From NCBI GenBank assembly GCA_016710645.1, contig JADJVI010000055.1:1-64000 (forward strand): a DNA stretch of 64,000 nt, given 5' to 3'. A program made the translations under genes and the position numbers. Below the pieces are notes generated by a model that saw only the letters and a program-made list of their open reading frames with translations, was not told the DNA's origin and made no database searches. Positions 48,601 through 57,547 of the stretch are shown one piece after another; within the stretch, counting starts at the first letter, position 1, and every line of letters starts with the position of its first letter. The stretch is from Actinomycetales bacterium (GTDB lineage: Bacteria > Actinomycetota > Actinomycetes > Actinomycetales > Dermatophilaceae).

Positions 48601-49542
48601 GTGCCTGGACAGCGCGTTGTCGCTCTTGGTGGTGGCCATGGTCTGGCCACGTCGCTGAGCGCACTGAAGATCCTCACCGACCAGGTCACCGCCGTGGTGA
48701 CGGTTGCCGACGACGGGGGGTCCTCGGGCAGACTGCGCGCCGAGTTCGACGTGCTTCCTCCGGGTGACTTGAGGATGGCCCTGGCCGCGCTGTGCGAGGA
48801 CAGCTCGTGGGGCCGCACCTGGCGTGACGTGCTGCAGCACCGGTTCGGTGGCGAAGGCCCGCTGGCGGGCCACGCCATGGGAAATCTGCTCATCGTCGCC
48901 ATCTGGGAACAACTGGCCACGACCGTCGACGGGCTCGACCTGGTGGGCCGACTGCTCAACGCTCGCGGACGGGTGCTGCCCATGGCGTCCCAACCGCTGC
49001 AGATCGAAGCCGACATCCTCGGGCACGACCCGGCATACCCCGATGTCACCTTCACCGTGCGTGGGCAGCATGTCGTCGCCTCGTCGCCGGGACGGGTCGA
49101 GGAGATCCGGCTGCGACCTGCCCAACCGCGGGCTTGCCCCGAGAGCATCGAGGCTGTCTTGGCCGCCGATTGGGTGATCCTCGGCCCCGGATCCTGGTTC
49201 ACTTCCGTGCTCCCGCACGTCCTCGTGCCCGACCTGTGCCGCGCCCTGGAGTCGACTCCGGGCCGCCGCCTGCTCAACCTCAATCTCGACATCCGCACCG
49301 GGGAGACGAAGGGATTCCGGGCGGTCGATCACCTGGAGTCGTTGGCTCGGCATGCGCCCGACCTGCGTCTGGATGTCGTCCTGGCCGATCCCGGCTCTCT
49401 CGACGACCCGACGTCGGTCCGCGCGGCCGCCCGTGACCTCGGCGCCGAACTGGTGATCACCCCCGTGTCCGTGATGGGTGCGCGAGGTCAACATGATGCG
49501 CTGCGGCTCGCGGCGGCATACCGTGATGTCTTTGGGGCGTAG
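48601..49542 (+). CDS. yvcK: Gluconeogenesis/morphology factor YvcK (CofD-like)
   Basis: UDP-sugar-binding protein of the YvcK family, 313 residues. GGGHGLATSLSALK near the N-terminus binds the diphosphate, followed by TVADDGGSSGRLRAEFDVLP with PGDLRMALAAL, GHAMGNLLIVAIW, WVILGPGSWFTSVLPHVLVP and TGETKGFRAVDHL. Needed in Bacillus for cell shape on gluconeogenic carbon and in mycobacteria for wall synthesis. Tight linkage rapZ-yvcK-whiA is conserved through Gram-positive bacteria. Confidence 0.94.
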   Translation: MPGQRVVALGGGHGLATSLSALKILTDQVTAVVTVADDGGSSGRLRAEFDVLPPGDLRMALAALCEDSSWGRTWRDVLQHRFGGEGPLAGHAMGNLLIVAIWEQLATTVDGLDLVGRLLNARGRVLPMASQPLQIEADILGHDPAYPDVTFTVRGQHVVASSPGRVEEIRLRPAQPRACPESIEAVLAADWVILGPGSWFTSVLPHVLVPDLCRALESTPGRRLLNLNLDIRTGETKGFRAVDHLESLARHAPDLRLDVVLADPGSLDDPTSVRAAARDLGAELVITPVSVMGARGQHDALRLAAAYRDVFGA

Positions 49543-49656
49543 CTGCCCTCGGATCGTGCTCACCACGACGTCGGATCGGTTAGGCTGACGCGCGCGTTCG
49601 TCGCGACCAGGGGTGCTGGCCGAACTGCGTGGTACCGAGGCTAGAGGCAGGTTTTC

Positions 49657-50637
49657 ATGGCGATGACAGCGAGGGTGAAGGACGAGCTCTCCCGACTCGC
49701 CATCACCAAACCGTGCTGTCGGAAGGCCGAGGTGTCCGCGCTCATCCGGTTCGCCGGCGGCCTGCACATCGTCGGCGGCCACATCGTCGTCGAGGCCGAA
49801 CTCGACACCGCCAACGCCGCCCGCCGCTTGCGTCGCGAGATCGCCGAGGTCTACGGCCAGAAGTCCGATGTCCTCGTCATGACCGCCGGAGGCTTGCGCC
49901 GCGGGTCGCGCTATGTCGTCCGGGTGGTCGAGGAGGGCGCCACGCTGGCCCGGCAGACGGGGCTGGTCGACGCCCGCGGTCGCCCGGTCCGTGGATTACC
50001 GCCACGCGTCGTGTCAGCCAGCGCGTGCGACGCCGAAGCCGCCTGGCGCGGGGCCTTCCTCGCGCACGGCTCGCTGACCGAACCTGGCCGCTCTAGCGCG
50101 CTGGAGGTCACCTGTCCGGGTCCCGAGGCGGCCTTGGCTCTCGTGGGTGCAGCCCGCCGGTTGGGCGTTTCCGCGAAAGCCCGCGAGGTGCGCGGCGTCG
50201 ACCGGGTCGTCATCCGTGACGGCGATGCGATTGCGGCCCTGCTCACCCGGCTCGGAGCGCACGACGCGGTCCTGGCCTGGGAAGAGCGCCGGATGCGCCG
50301 GGAAGTGCGCGCTACCGCCAATCGGCTGGCCAACTTTGACGACGCCAACTTGCGCCGCTCGGCTCGGGCCGCGGTCGCCGCCGGCGCGCGGGTTGAGCGT
50401 GCGCTGGAGATCCTCGGCGACGAGGTCCCCGATCACCTCGCTGAGGCGGGCACGCTGCGACTGCAGCACAAGCAGGCTTCGTTGGAGGAGCTCGGTCAGC
50501 TCGCCGTCCCGCCGATGACCAAGGACGCGGTCGCCGGTCGGATCCGCCGCCTGCTGGCGATGGCCGACAAGAAGGCTGCCGACCTCGGTATCCCCAACAC
50601 CGAGGTAAATCTCACACCGGAGATGCTCGACGGCTGA
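49657..50637 (+). CDS. whiA: Sporulation/division regulator WhiA
   Basis: DNA-binding regulator of 326 residues with an N-terminal homing-endonuclease-like (LAGLIDADG) fold lacking catalytic use and a C-terminal helix-turn-helix. Blocks: TARVKDELSRLAITKPCCRK, EVSALIRFAGGLHIVGGHIV, AWRGAFLAHGSLTEPGRSSA, RREVRATANRLANFDDANLR, LEELGQLAVPPMTKDAVAGR with RIRRLLAMA. Controls differentiation and cell-division genes in Streptomyces. A TAGGCT box at 49581-49586 upstream gives it a possible promoter of its own, with a leader of about 65 bases and a GAGGCAGG site. Confidence 0.95.
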   Translation: MAMTARVKDELSRLAITKPCCRKAEVSALIRFAGGLHIVGGHIVVEAELDTANAARRLRREIAEVYGQKSDVLVMTAGGLRRGSRYVVRVVEEGATLARQTGLVDARGRPVRGLPPRVVSASACDAEAAWRGAFLAHGSLTEPGRSSALEVTCPGPEAALALVGAARRLGVSAKAREVRGVDRVVIRDGDAIAALLTRLGAHDAVLAWEERRMRREVRATANRLANFDDANLRRSARAAVAAGARVERALEILGDEVPDHLAEAGTLRLQHKQASLEELGQLAVPPMTKDAVAGRIRRLLAMADKKAADLGIPNTEVNLTPEMLDG

Positions 50638-50956
50638 GGCCCGTTCGCCCGTCCGTTGCCGGCGCGTCAGCCCGCCGTCACCCCCGTGTTGCCCCGGTGT
50701 CGCCGGACGGAACCGGGAGTTGCCCTGTCGGGCCCCAGAGGCGACCGTATGCCGTCCCGGGACCCTGCACGGCATACCAGAGCCTGCAGGACGAACGTCC
50801 CCAAAGCGTGCCCACAGAGCGGGACCCGTCGCAGCGCACGGGCGTGGGGGACTAGGGTTGAGGGCAGTACCACGGGCTGCCACTGACGGCCGTCGGGACG
50901 CCGGGACACAGCCCGTGGGCGTGTCCACGACCCCCAGTCGGAAGGTTTGATCAACA
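50638..50956. other. Intergenic region before gap; promoter and one inverted word pair
   Basis: 319 bases without a gene. It holds GTATGCCGT (50747-50755) facing ACGGCATAC (50769-50777), a 9-base-arm hairpin 110 bases after whiA, then a TAGGGT box at 50853-50858 that may be the -10 of the gap-pgk-tpi operon, leaving a leader of about 90 bases. I see no riboswitch or small gene. Confidence 0.5.
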
Positions 50957-51961
50957 GTGACCGTCAAGGTTGGTATCAACGGGTTCGGCCGCATCGGCCG
51001 CAACTTCTACCGCGCCGTCGTCGAGTCTGGCGCCGACATCGAGGTCGTGGCCGTCAACGACCTCACCGACAACAAGAGCCTGGCTCACCTGCTCAAGTAC
51101 GACTCGATCCTCGGCCGCTTCCCCGGTGACGTGTCCTACGACGACGAGTCGATCACCGCCGGCGGCAAGAAGTTCGCCGCGTGGGCCGAGCGCGACCCGG
51201 CCAAGCTCGACTGGGCCGGCGTGGGCGCCGACATCGTCATCGAGTCGACCGGCTTCTTCACCGACGCGTCCAAGGCCAAGGCCCACATCGACGGTGGCGC
51301 CAAGAAGGTCATCATCTCGGCCCCGGCCTCCAACGAGGACATCACCATCGTCATGGGCGTCAACGACGACCTGTACGACTCGGCCAAGCACACGATCATC
51401 TCCAACGCCTCGTGCACGACGAACTGCCTGGCTCCGATGGCCAAGGCGCTCAACGATGGCCTGGGCATCGTCAAGGGCCTGATGACGACGATCCACGCCT
51501 ACACGCAGGACCAGAACCTCCAGGACGCTCCGCACAAGGACCTGCGTCGCGCCCGCGCCGCCGCCCTCAACATCGTCCCCACCTCGACCGGTGCGGCCAA
51601 GGCCGTTGCCCTCGTGTTGCCCGAGCTCAAGGGCAAGCTCGACGGTTACGCCCTGCGCGTGCCCACACCGACCGGCTCGGCCACCGACCTCACTTTCGAG
51701 GCCGGCCGTGAGACGACCGTGGACGAGGTCAACGCGATCGTCAAGGCGGCGGCCGAAGGCCCGATGAAGGGCAAGCTCGTCTACACCACTGACCCGATCG
51801 TGTCCAAGGACATCGAGACCGACCCCGCGTCGTGCATCTTCGACTCCGGGCTCACCAAGGTCATCGGCAACCAGGTCAAGGTCGTCGGCTGGTACGACAA
51901 CGAGTGGGGCTACAGCAACCGCCTCGTGGACCTCTGCGTCCTCGTCGGCTCCAAGCTCTGA
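50957..51961 (+). CDS. gap: Glyceraldehyde-3-phosphate dehydrogenase
   Basis: Glycolytic enzyme converting glyceraldehyde-3-phosphate to 1,3-bisphosphoglycerate with NAD, 334 residues. NAD fold GINGFGRIGRNFYRA, catalytic SNASCTTNCLAP with Cys153, TSTGAAKAVALVLPELKGKL and WYDNEWGYSNRLVDL are all present. GTG 50957 follows GGAAGG. Codon use is strongly biased to C-ending codons, as expected for high expression, and the gene contains no copy of the interspersed word. First gene of gap-pgk-tpiA. Confidence 0.98.
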   Translation: MTVKVGINGFGRIGRNFYRAVVESGADIEVVAVNDLTDNKSLAHLLKYDSILGRFPGDVSYDDESITAGGKKFAAWAERDPAKLDWAGVGADIVIESTGFFTDASKAKAHIDGGAKKVIISAPASNEDITIVMGVNDDLYDSAKHTIISNASCTTNCLAPMAKALNDGLGIVKGLMTTIHAYTQDQNLQDAPHKDLRRARAAALNIVPTSTGAAKAVALVLPELKGKLDGYALRVPTPTGSATDLTFEAGRETTVDEVNAIVKAAAEGPMKGKLVYTTDPIVSKDIETDPASCIFDSGLTKVIGNQVKVVGWYDNEWGYSNRLVDLCVLVGSKL

Positions 51962-52005
51962 CCCGACTAGTTCAGCAATACACCTGAAGAAAGAAGGTTG
52001 GTGCC

Positions 52006-53220
52006 GTGAAGACCACTGCCGACCTGGGCGACCTGCGCGGCAAGCGCGTCCTCGTCCGTTCGGATCTCAACGTCCCCCTCGACGGTGACCGCAATATCAC
52101 TGACGACGGCCGGATCCGGGCGTCGGTGCCGACCATCAAGGCGCTGTCCGAGGCGGGTGCACGCGTCATCGTGTGCGCCCACCTCGGGCGGCCCAAGGGC
52201 GCTCCGGAGGAGAAGTACTCCCTCGCACCGGTCGTGGGCCGGATGAGTGATTTGCTCGGCAAGCCGGTCGCCTTTGCCACCGACACGGTGGGGGAGTCGG
52301 CCAAAGCTGTCGTCGCAGGCCTCGCCGACGGCGACGTCGCGCTGCTGGAGAACATCCGGTTCAACGCCGGCGAGACCAGCAAGGACGAAGCCGAGCGGGC
52401 GGCATTCGCAGCCGAGCTAGCCTCTTTGGCCGACGCCTTCGTGTCTGACGGTTTCGGTGTCGTACACCGCAAGCAGGCGTCGGTCTATGACGTGGCCAAG
52501 CTGCTGCCGTCCGCCATGGGCGGCTTGGTCGCCGCCGAAGTAGACGTCCTCAAGCGGCTCACCGTCGACCCAGCGCGCCCGTATGCCGTGGTGCTGGGTG
52601 GCGCGAAGGTCGCCGACAAGCTCGCGGTCATCGCCAACCTCATGAAGACGGCCGACCGCCTCGTCATCGGCGGCGGGATGGCCTTCACCTTCCTCGCAGC
52701 CGAGGGCTACGAGGTGGGCTCGAGCCTGCTGGACAAGGACAACATCGAGACCTGCAAGGCCTACCTCAGCGAGGCCAAGGCCAAGGGTGTCGACATCGTC
52801 CTGCCGGTCGACGTCGTCGCAGCGACGGCGTTCTCGGCCGACGCCGATCACGAGGTCGTCGCGGCCGATTCGATCCCCGCCGACCGGATGGGCTTGGACA
52901 TCGGCCCGAAGTCCGCGCAGATTTACGCCGACGCCATCCGCGATGCCAAGACGGTCTTCTGGAACGGCCCGATGGGCGCGTTCGAGATGGCCCCATATGC
53001 CGCCGGCACCAAGGCGGTTGCGGCTGCCCTCGTCGAGGCCACCGAGCACGGCGCTCTCACTGTCGTCGGCGGCGGCGACTCGGCTGCCGCGGTGCGTCAG
53101 CTCGGCTTCGCCGACGAGCAGTTCGGCCACATCTCCACCGGTGGTGGGGCCAGCCTGGAATACCTCGAGGGCAAAGACCTGCCCGGCATCTCGATCCTCA
53201 GCGAAGGGACCAACGCGTGA
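52006..53220 (+). CDS. pgk: Phosphoglycerate kinase
   Basis: Transfers phosphate from 1,3-bisphosphoglycerate to ADP, 404 residues. N-terminal RVLVRSDLNVPLDGDRNITD, VIVCAHLGRPKGAPEEKYSL, ENIRFNAGETSKDE, hinge YAVVLGGAKVADKLAVIANL, and C-terminal TVVGGGDSAAAVRQLGFADE with HISTGGGASLEYLEGKDLPG are typical. GTG 52006 after AGAAGG. Overlaps tpiA by 4 bases. Confidence 0.98.
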   Translation: MKTTADLGDLRGKRVLVRSDLNVPLDGDRNITDDGRIRASVPTIKALSEAGARVIVCAHLGRPKGAPEEKYSLAPVVGRMSDLLGKPVAFATDTVGESAKAVVAGLADGDVALLENIRFNAGETSKDEAERAAFAAELASLADAFVSDGFGVVHRKQASVYDVAKLLPSAMGGLVAAEVDVLKRLTVDPARPYAVVLGGAKVADKLAVIANLMKTADRLVIGGGMAFTFLAAEGYEVGSSLLDKDNIETCKAYLSEAKAKGVDIVLPVDVVAATAFSADADHEVVAADSIPADRMGLDIGPKSAQIYADAIRDAKTVFWNGPMGAFEMAPYAAGTKAVAAALVEATEHGALTVVGGGDSAAAVRQLGFADEQFGHISTGGGASLEYLEGKDLPGISILSEGTNA

Positions 53221-54014
53221 GCACCTCTGGCCGGACCCCCCTGCTTGCGGGCAACTGGAAGATGAACCTGGACCACCTGCAGGCCACCCACCTGGTCCAG
53301 AAGCTCGACTGGACGCTGCGCGACGGCAAGCACGACTACGACCAGGTCGAGGTGGCGGTGCTGCCGCCGTTCACCGACCTGCGCTCGGTGCAGACCCTTG
53401 TCGAGGGCGACAAGCTCCAGGTGCGCTACGGCGCCCAGGACCTGTCTGTCCATGACTCGGGTGCCTACACCGGCGAGATCTCGGGTGCCTTCCTCGCCAA
53501 GCTTGGCTGCACCTATGTGACGGTCGGGCACAGCGAGCGCCGGGAATACCACCACGAGACCGACGAGGTCGTCAACGCCAAGGTCAAGGCGGCCTACCGG
53601 CACGGGATCACCCCGATCCTGTGCTGCGGTGAGGGTCTCGATGTTCGCAAGGCCGGGGGCCAGGTCGCGCACGTCGTGGGCCAGCTGACCAAGAACCTGG
53701 ACGGCATCACCGCCGAGCAGGCTCGCTCGATCGTCATCGCCTACGAGCCCATCTGGGCCATCGGCACCGGCGAGGTTGCGACGCCTGAGGATGCCCAGGA
53801 GGTGTGTTCGGCGATCCGCACCCTGCTGGCCGACCTCTACAGCGGCGACCTCGCCGACGGCGTCCGGGTCCTCTACGGTGGCTCGGTCAAGTCGAGCAAT
53901 GTCGCGGCGATCATGGCCAAGGAGGATGTCGACGGCGCGCTTGTCGGCGGCGCCTCGCTCGATGCGGGTGAGTTCGCGGCGATCTGTAGGTTCAAGGACC
54001 ACGTCACCGGCTGA
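53217..54014 (+). CDS. tpiA: Triosephosphate isomerase
   Basis: Interconverts dihydroxyacetone phosphate and glyceraldehyde-3-phosphate, 265 residues. Substrate lysine in LLAGNWKMNLDH, catalytic histidine in VGHSERREYHHETD, catalytic glutamate in IAYEPIWAIGTGEVATPED and phosphate loop in LYGGSVKSSNVAAI. GTG 53217 overlaps the pgk stop, so the three triose-phase genes are translated together. Confidence 0.98.
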   Translation: MSTSGRTPLLAGNWKMNLDHLQATHLVQKLDWTLRDGKHDYDQVEVAVLPPFTDLRSVQTLVEGDKLQVRYGAQDLSVHDSGAYTGEISGAFLAKLGCTYVTVGHSERREYHHETDEVVNAKVKAAYRHGITPILCCGEGLDVRKAGGQVAHVVGQLTKNLDGITAEQARSIVIAYEPIWAIGTGEVATPEDAQEVCSAIRTLLADLYSGDLADGVRVLYGGSVKSSNVAAIMAKEDVDGALVGGASLDAGEFAAICRFKDHVTG

Positions 54015-54080
54015 CCCACTCGGCACATCTCACACAGCGGCCTCCGCCCAGATCGGGCGGGGGCCGCGGGTGTATGCCGT

Positions 54081-54086
54081 TAACGT
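54081..54086 (+). promoter_or_regulatory. -10 box (TAACGT) of leaderless hydrolase gene
   Basis: TAACGT ends seven bases before GTG 54094 and selects that start over in-frame GTG codons at 54070 and 54085. Confidence 0.45.
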
Positions 54087-54093
54087 GGGCTTC

Positions 54094-54960
54094 GTGGATG
54101 GTTTCGAACGCGACGGGCTGCGCTTTCGGGTGCGTGATGGCGGACCGGTCAATGGCGAGCCGGTCGTGCTGCTGCACGGCTTCCCACAGGACTCCACGTG
54201 CTGGCGGGAGGTCGAGCCGCTGCTGCATGCCGGTGGCTGCCGGACTCTTGCCCCCGACCAACGGGGCTACTCACCCCAGGCGCGGCCACGGCATACCGGC
54301 GCGTATGCCGTGCGCGAGTTGGTCGCCGACATCCTGGGCCTGCTGGACGCCGCGGGCGCCGAACGGGCTCACGTCGTCGGACACGACTGGGGTGCTGCCG
54401 TGGCGTGGGAACTGGCCATCCGGGCGCCACACAGGGTAGTCAGCCTGACGACGCTGTCTACCCCTCACCCGACCGCCTTTCGGCAGGCGCTGCGCACCCC
54501 GGATCAGCGGAAAAGAAGTTGGTACATGGCGGCCTTCCAGGTGCCCGTTCTGCCGGAACGGGTGCTGCTGCGCAGACTTGGCCCCACCCTGCGACGCAGC
54601 GGCTTGCCGCCCGAGCGGGTGGCACACTACGTGGCGCGGTTTGCCACCACCGACGACCTGCGGGGCCCGATCGACTGGTATCGGGACGCCCGACCCCGTT
54701 CGCGATCTCGGCTGCGCCGGGATCAGGCCGCGGGGCCACAACGTCCGCCGCGTTTGACCATGGTGACGGTGCCGACGACCTACCTCTGGGGCAACCAGGA
54801 CGAGGCGCTCGGTGCCCGCGGGGCCAACGACACCGCGGGGTATGTGAGCGCGCCCTATCGCTTCGTCGAGCTCGAGGCTGGCCACTGGCTTCCCGAGTGT
54901 CAGCCCGAGGTAGTGGCCCGGGAGGTGCTCCTGCGGGTGGCGGGGACGACGACCACCTGA
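54094..54960 (+). CDS. Alpha/beta hydrolase, epoxide-hydrolase-like
   Basis: Alpha/beta hydrolase of 288 residues. LLHGFPQDSTCWREVEPLLH holds the oxyanion HGFP typical of epoxide hydrolases; the nucleophile is the aspartate in VVGHDWGAAVAWELA (GHDWG), the acid region is LWGNQDEALG and the histidine LEAGHWLPECQPE. An aspartate nucleophile favours epoxide hydrolase or dehalogenase over esterase. Two word copies facing each other lie in the gene (54287-54312) and are translated as RHTGAYAV. Stands between tpiA and secG, where it is not part of the conserved cluster. Confidence 0.82.
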   Translation: MDGFERDGLRFRVRDGGPVNGEPVVLLHGFPQDSTCWREVEPLLHAGGCRTLAPDQRGYSPQARPRHTGAYAVRELVADILGLLDAAGAERAHVVGHDWGAAVAWELAIRAPHRVVSLTTLSTPHPTAFRQALRTPDQRKRSWYMAAFQVPVLPERVLLRRLGPTLRRSGLPPERVAHYVARFATTDDLRGPIDWYRDARPRSRSRLRRDQAAGPQRPPRLTMVTVPTTYLWGNQDEALGARGANDTAGYVSAPYRFVELEAGHWLPECQPEVVAREVLLRVAGTTTT

Positions 54961-55030
54961 CCTTCGCGCGGGCACAAGCGGACATCAACTCCCGACCGGA
55001 TCGCGGGTCATGAGCTACGACGTTCGGCGT

Positions 55031-55053
55031 CCTGTCATCGGGACAGGTATTCT
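55031..55053 (+). promoter_or_regulatory. Inverted repeat and -10 box upstream of secG
   Basis: CCTGTC (55031-55036) and GACAGG (55042-55047) form a small inverted repeat directly ahead of TATTCT (55048-55053), a plausible -10 for secG-rbpA. The repeat could be the end of the upstream transcript or an operator. Confidence 0.35.
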
Positions 55054-55101
55054 GGCCCCTGGCCGTCTCGGCCCTACCGACCATCGCGAGAGAGAGCGTC
55101 A

Positions 55102-55350
55102 GTGAACGCGGTCAAGATCGCCCTTCAGGTGCTGCTCGTCATCTCGAGCCTGTTCCTCACCTTGCTCATCCTCATGCACAAGGGGAAGGGCGGCGGGCTG
55201 TCGGACATGTTCGGTGGCGGGATGTCCTCATCGCTGGGTGGGTCCACGGTCGCTGAGCGCAACCTCGACCGGTTCACCATCGCCGTGGCCTTGGTCTGGT
55301 TCGCCGCCGTCGTGGGTCTTGGCCTGCTCGAGCGTTTCGTCGCGGCCTGA
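55102..55350 (+). CDS. secG: Preprotein translocase subunit SecG
   Basis: Auxiliary membrane subunit of SecYEG, 82 residues with two helices (LQVLLVISSLFLTLLILMHK and FTIAVALVWFAAVVGLGLLE) joined by the glycine-rich loop GKGGGLSDMFGGGMSSSLGG. GTG 55102 after a GAGAGAG site. Conserved position between tpiA and rbpA. Confidence 0.95.
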   Translation: MNAVKIALQVLLVISSLFLTLLILMHKGKGGGLSDMFGGGMSSSLGGSTVAERNLDRFTIAVALVWFAAVVGLGLLERFVAA

Positions 55351-55366
55351 GGCGGGGGAGTAGACG

Positions 55367-55717
55367 ATGGCTAGTGGCAACGCTATTCGCGGTAGTCGAG
55401 TCGGCGCCGGCCCGATGGGTGAGGCCGAGCGCGGCGAGGCCGCTCCTCGGGTCCATATGTCGTACTGGTGCTCCAACGGGCACGAGACCCGCCCGAGTTT
55501 CGCGCAGGAACCCGGCATGGTGCCGCCCGAGCACTGGGACTGCCCCCGCTGCGGCTTGCCCGCCGGCCAGGACCGCGCCAACCCCCCGGCACCGCCGAAG
55601 GTGGAGCCGTACAAGACCCACTTGGCCTATGTAAAGGAACGCCGCTCGGATGCCGACGGCCAGGCCATCCTCGACGAGGCGCTGTCTGCGCTGCGCGACC
55701 GCGGCCTGATCCAATAG
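55367..55717 (+). CDS. rbpA: RNA polymerase-binding protein RbpA
   Basis: Actinobacteria-specific activator that binds the sigma factor and core polymerase and stabilises the open complex, 116 residues. Basic N-terminus (MASGNAIRGSRVGAGPMGEA), central zinc-binding fold (VHMSYWCSNGHE, HWDCPRCGLPAG) and C-terminal sigma-interacting helix (KTHLAYVKERRSDADGQAIL, DEALSALRDRG). Marks the host as actinobacterial. Probably expressed with secG. Confidence 0.97.
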   Translation: MASGNAIRGSRVGAGPMGEAERGEAAPRVHMSYWCSNGHETRPSFAQEPGMVPPEHWDCPRCGLPAGQDRANPPAPPKVEPYKTHLAYVKERRSDADGQAILDEALSALRDRGLIQ

Positions 55718-55748
55718 CGGCGTCTCTTAGCCAGTCGTCAGGCTGCCC

Positions 55749-56510
55749 CTATGCGGGAGCGGCCACCTGCCCGGCGGCTGCCGCGTCGACCAGCCACAGG
55801 GTGCGCTGCCGACCGTGCGGCGTGCCAGCGGGCGCTTGGTTCGTCGGGGCGCCTGCAAGAGACCGTTTGACCGCGTCCGCCTTGTCCGCTCCCGACACGA
55901 GAAACCAGGTCTGCGTGGCGCGTGCCAGGGTCGGGAAGGTCATGGTGACCCGCTCCGACGGGGGCTTGGGGGAGTCGCTGATCCCCATGACCGCCCGTTC
56001 GGTCACCGACAGGCTTGGGTGCCCGGGGAAGAGCGATGCCACATGGGCGTCTGGACCGACGCCCAACAGCAAGATGTCGAAATCGGGGAGCGACTGACCC
56101 GGGGTCGCCGCAGCGGCGAGCTGCCCGGCATACTGCTGGGCGCTGTCGTGCACGGAGGTGCTGAGCTCGGGGCCGGCCACCGCGTGCACGTGCGTAGGGT
56201 CGAGAGGGAGCGTGTCGAGCAGGGCAGCGCGGTTCTGGGTGTCGTTGCGGTCCGGGTGGCCGGCCGGGAGGTAGCGCTCGTCCCCCCACCAGAGGTGCAG
56301 CCGACTCCAATCGACTAGTCCGAGCAGCCCGCTGGCTCCCGCTCCGGCCAGGATGGCCGACCCCATGCTGCCGCCGGTGAGCACGAGATGGGCGGTCCCG
56401 GAACGCGACTGGGCCTCGGACAGGGCCAGCAGCAGCCGGGCGCCCGAGGCGGCGATGAGCAGCTCCCGGTCGCGATGGACCAGGAGGATCGGGCGCTGGT
56501 ATGCCGTCAC
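55749..56510 (-). CDS. pgl: 6-phosphogluconolactonase
   Basis: Hydrolyses 6-phosphogluconolactone in the oxidative pentose phosphate pathway, 253 residues. LVLTGGSMGSAILAGAG, WWGDERYLPAGHPDRN, DILLLGVGPDAHVASLFPGH and VMGISDSPKPPSERVTMTFP match the DevB/Pgl family. GTG 56510 overlaps the opcA stop. Last gene of the tkt-tal-zwf-opcA-pgl operon, in which every junction overlaps by 4 bases. Confidence 0.95.
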   Translation of the reverse strand: MTAYQRPILLVHRDRELLIAASGARLLLALSEAQSRSGTAHLVLTGGSMGSAILAGAGASGLLGLVDWSRLHLWWGDERYLPAGHPDRNDTQNRAALLDTLPLDPTHVHAVAGPELSTSVHDSAQQYAGQLAAAATPGQSLPDFDILLLGVGPDAHVASLFPGHPSLSVTERAVMGISDSPKPPSERVTMTFPTLARATQTWFLVSGADKADAVKRSLAGAPTNQAPAGTPHGRQRTLWLVDAAAAGQVAAPA

Positions 56511-57547
56511 GAGCCGTCCGTGAGGACGGCGACCGACTCGGTGACCAACTGCGCGGCGCGGTTGCGTTGGCGACGCTCGTTGCGGCGGCGAGCCTCACTG
56601 ATCGTCGTCGTGCCCGACACGGGGTCGGGCGTGGGGTGCACGGTGGCCAGACCCGATCGGAGCACCTCGTCGTAGATGTCGTCAGGGTCCAGCCGCCGCA
56701 GTTCGTCGGCCAGGCACTCGGCATCGCGCCGGCGCCGCAGTGAGATGCGTCGCTCCGGCTGGCCGGGTTGGGTCATCGTGGCGACGAAGTCACCGGGCCG
56801 GACCAACTCGATCGGGCCGCTGTGCCGCTCCAGCCGGACGCTGCGGATACCGCTGCCTTCGGGGGTGTTGACCCGGGTCACCTCGACCCGAAGGGCATGG
56901 GCGAGCCACGCCGCGAGCAAGTCAGTGGACGGCGAGTCCGGGGCACCCGAGACCGAGGCCGAGAGCACCGGCTCGTAGGGCGGGCCGTCCAACGCCGCCG
57001 CGAGTAGCCCCCGCCAGAGCGTGACGCGGGTCCAGGCCAGATCGGTGTCCCCGGGCCGGTAATGCTCAGCGCGCTGGGTGAGCGCCTTGCGCGGACGGGA
57101 CGCCTCTGCGGCATCGGTGATGCGGCGGGCGGCCAGCAGCGCGATGGGGTCCTGGGACAGGTCGCTGGGGGCTTGTCGGGGCCACCAGGCCACGACGGGC
57201 GAGTCGGGCAGCAGCAACGGGATGACCACCGATGGCGCGTGCCCGGCCAGCGGACCGAACAGGCGCAGCACGACGACCTCGCTCGCACCGGCGTCCCCGC
57301 CGATGCGGATCTGGGCGTCGATCCGGCTGGCTCCGCGCTTGCTGCTGGAGATCATGACGAGGATGCGGCACGGGTGCTGTCGGCTGGCCTCGGTGGCGAT
57401 CTCGATGACGTCCTCGGCATCGTCGGGTCCGACGACGATGACCAGGGTGAGGACCCGACCCAATGCCATGGCCCCGACTTCGTTGCGCAGCTGGACGAGC
57501 TTCTTGGCCACAGCAGAGGTGGACGTCTCCGGCAGATCGATGATCAC
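56507..57547 (-). CDS. opcA: Glucose-6-phosphate dehydrogenase assembly/activator protein OpcA
   Basis: Allosteric effector of glucose-6-phosphate dehydrogenase found in cyanobacteria and actinobacteria, 346 residues. Blocks include MALGRVLTLVIVVGPDDAED, RILVMISSSKRGASRIDAQI, HAPSVVIPLLLPDSPVVAWW and DTDLAWTRVTLWRGLLAAAL. ATG 57547 overlaps zwf stop, consistent with stoichiometric production with its partner. Confidence 0.94.
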   Translation of the reverse strand: MIIDLPETSTSAVAKKLVQLRNEVGAMALGRVLTLVIVVGPDDAEDVIEIATEASRQHPCRILVMISSSKRGASRIDAQIRIGGDAGASEVVVLRLFGPLAGHAPSVVIPLLLPDSPVVAWWPRQAPSDLSQDPIALLAARRITDAAEASRPRKALTQRAEHYRPGDTDLAWTRVTLWRGLLAAALDGPPYEPVLSASVSGAPDSPSTDLLAAWLAHALRVEVTRVNTPEGSGIRSVRLERHSGPIELVRPGDFVATMTQPGQPERRISLRRRRDAECLADELRRLDPDDIYDEVLRSGLATVHPTPDPVSGTTTISEARRRNERRQRNRAAQLVTESVAVLTDGS

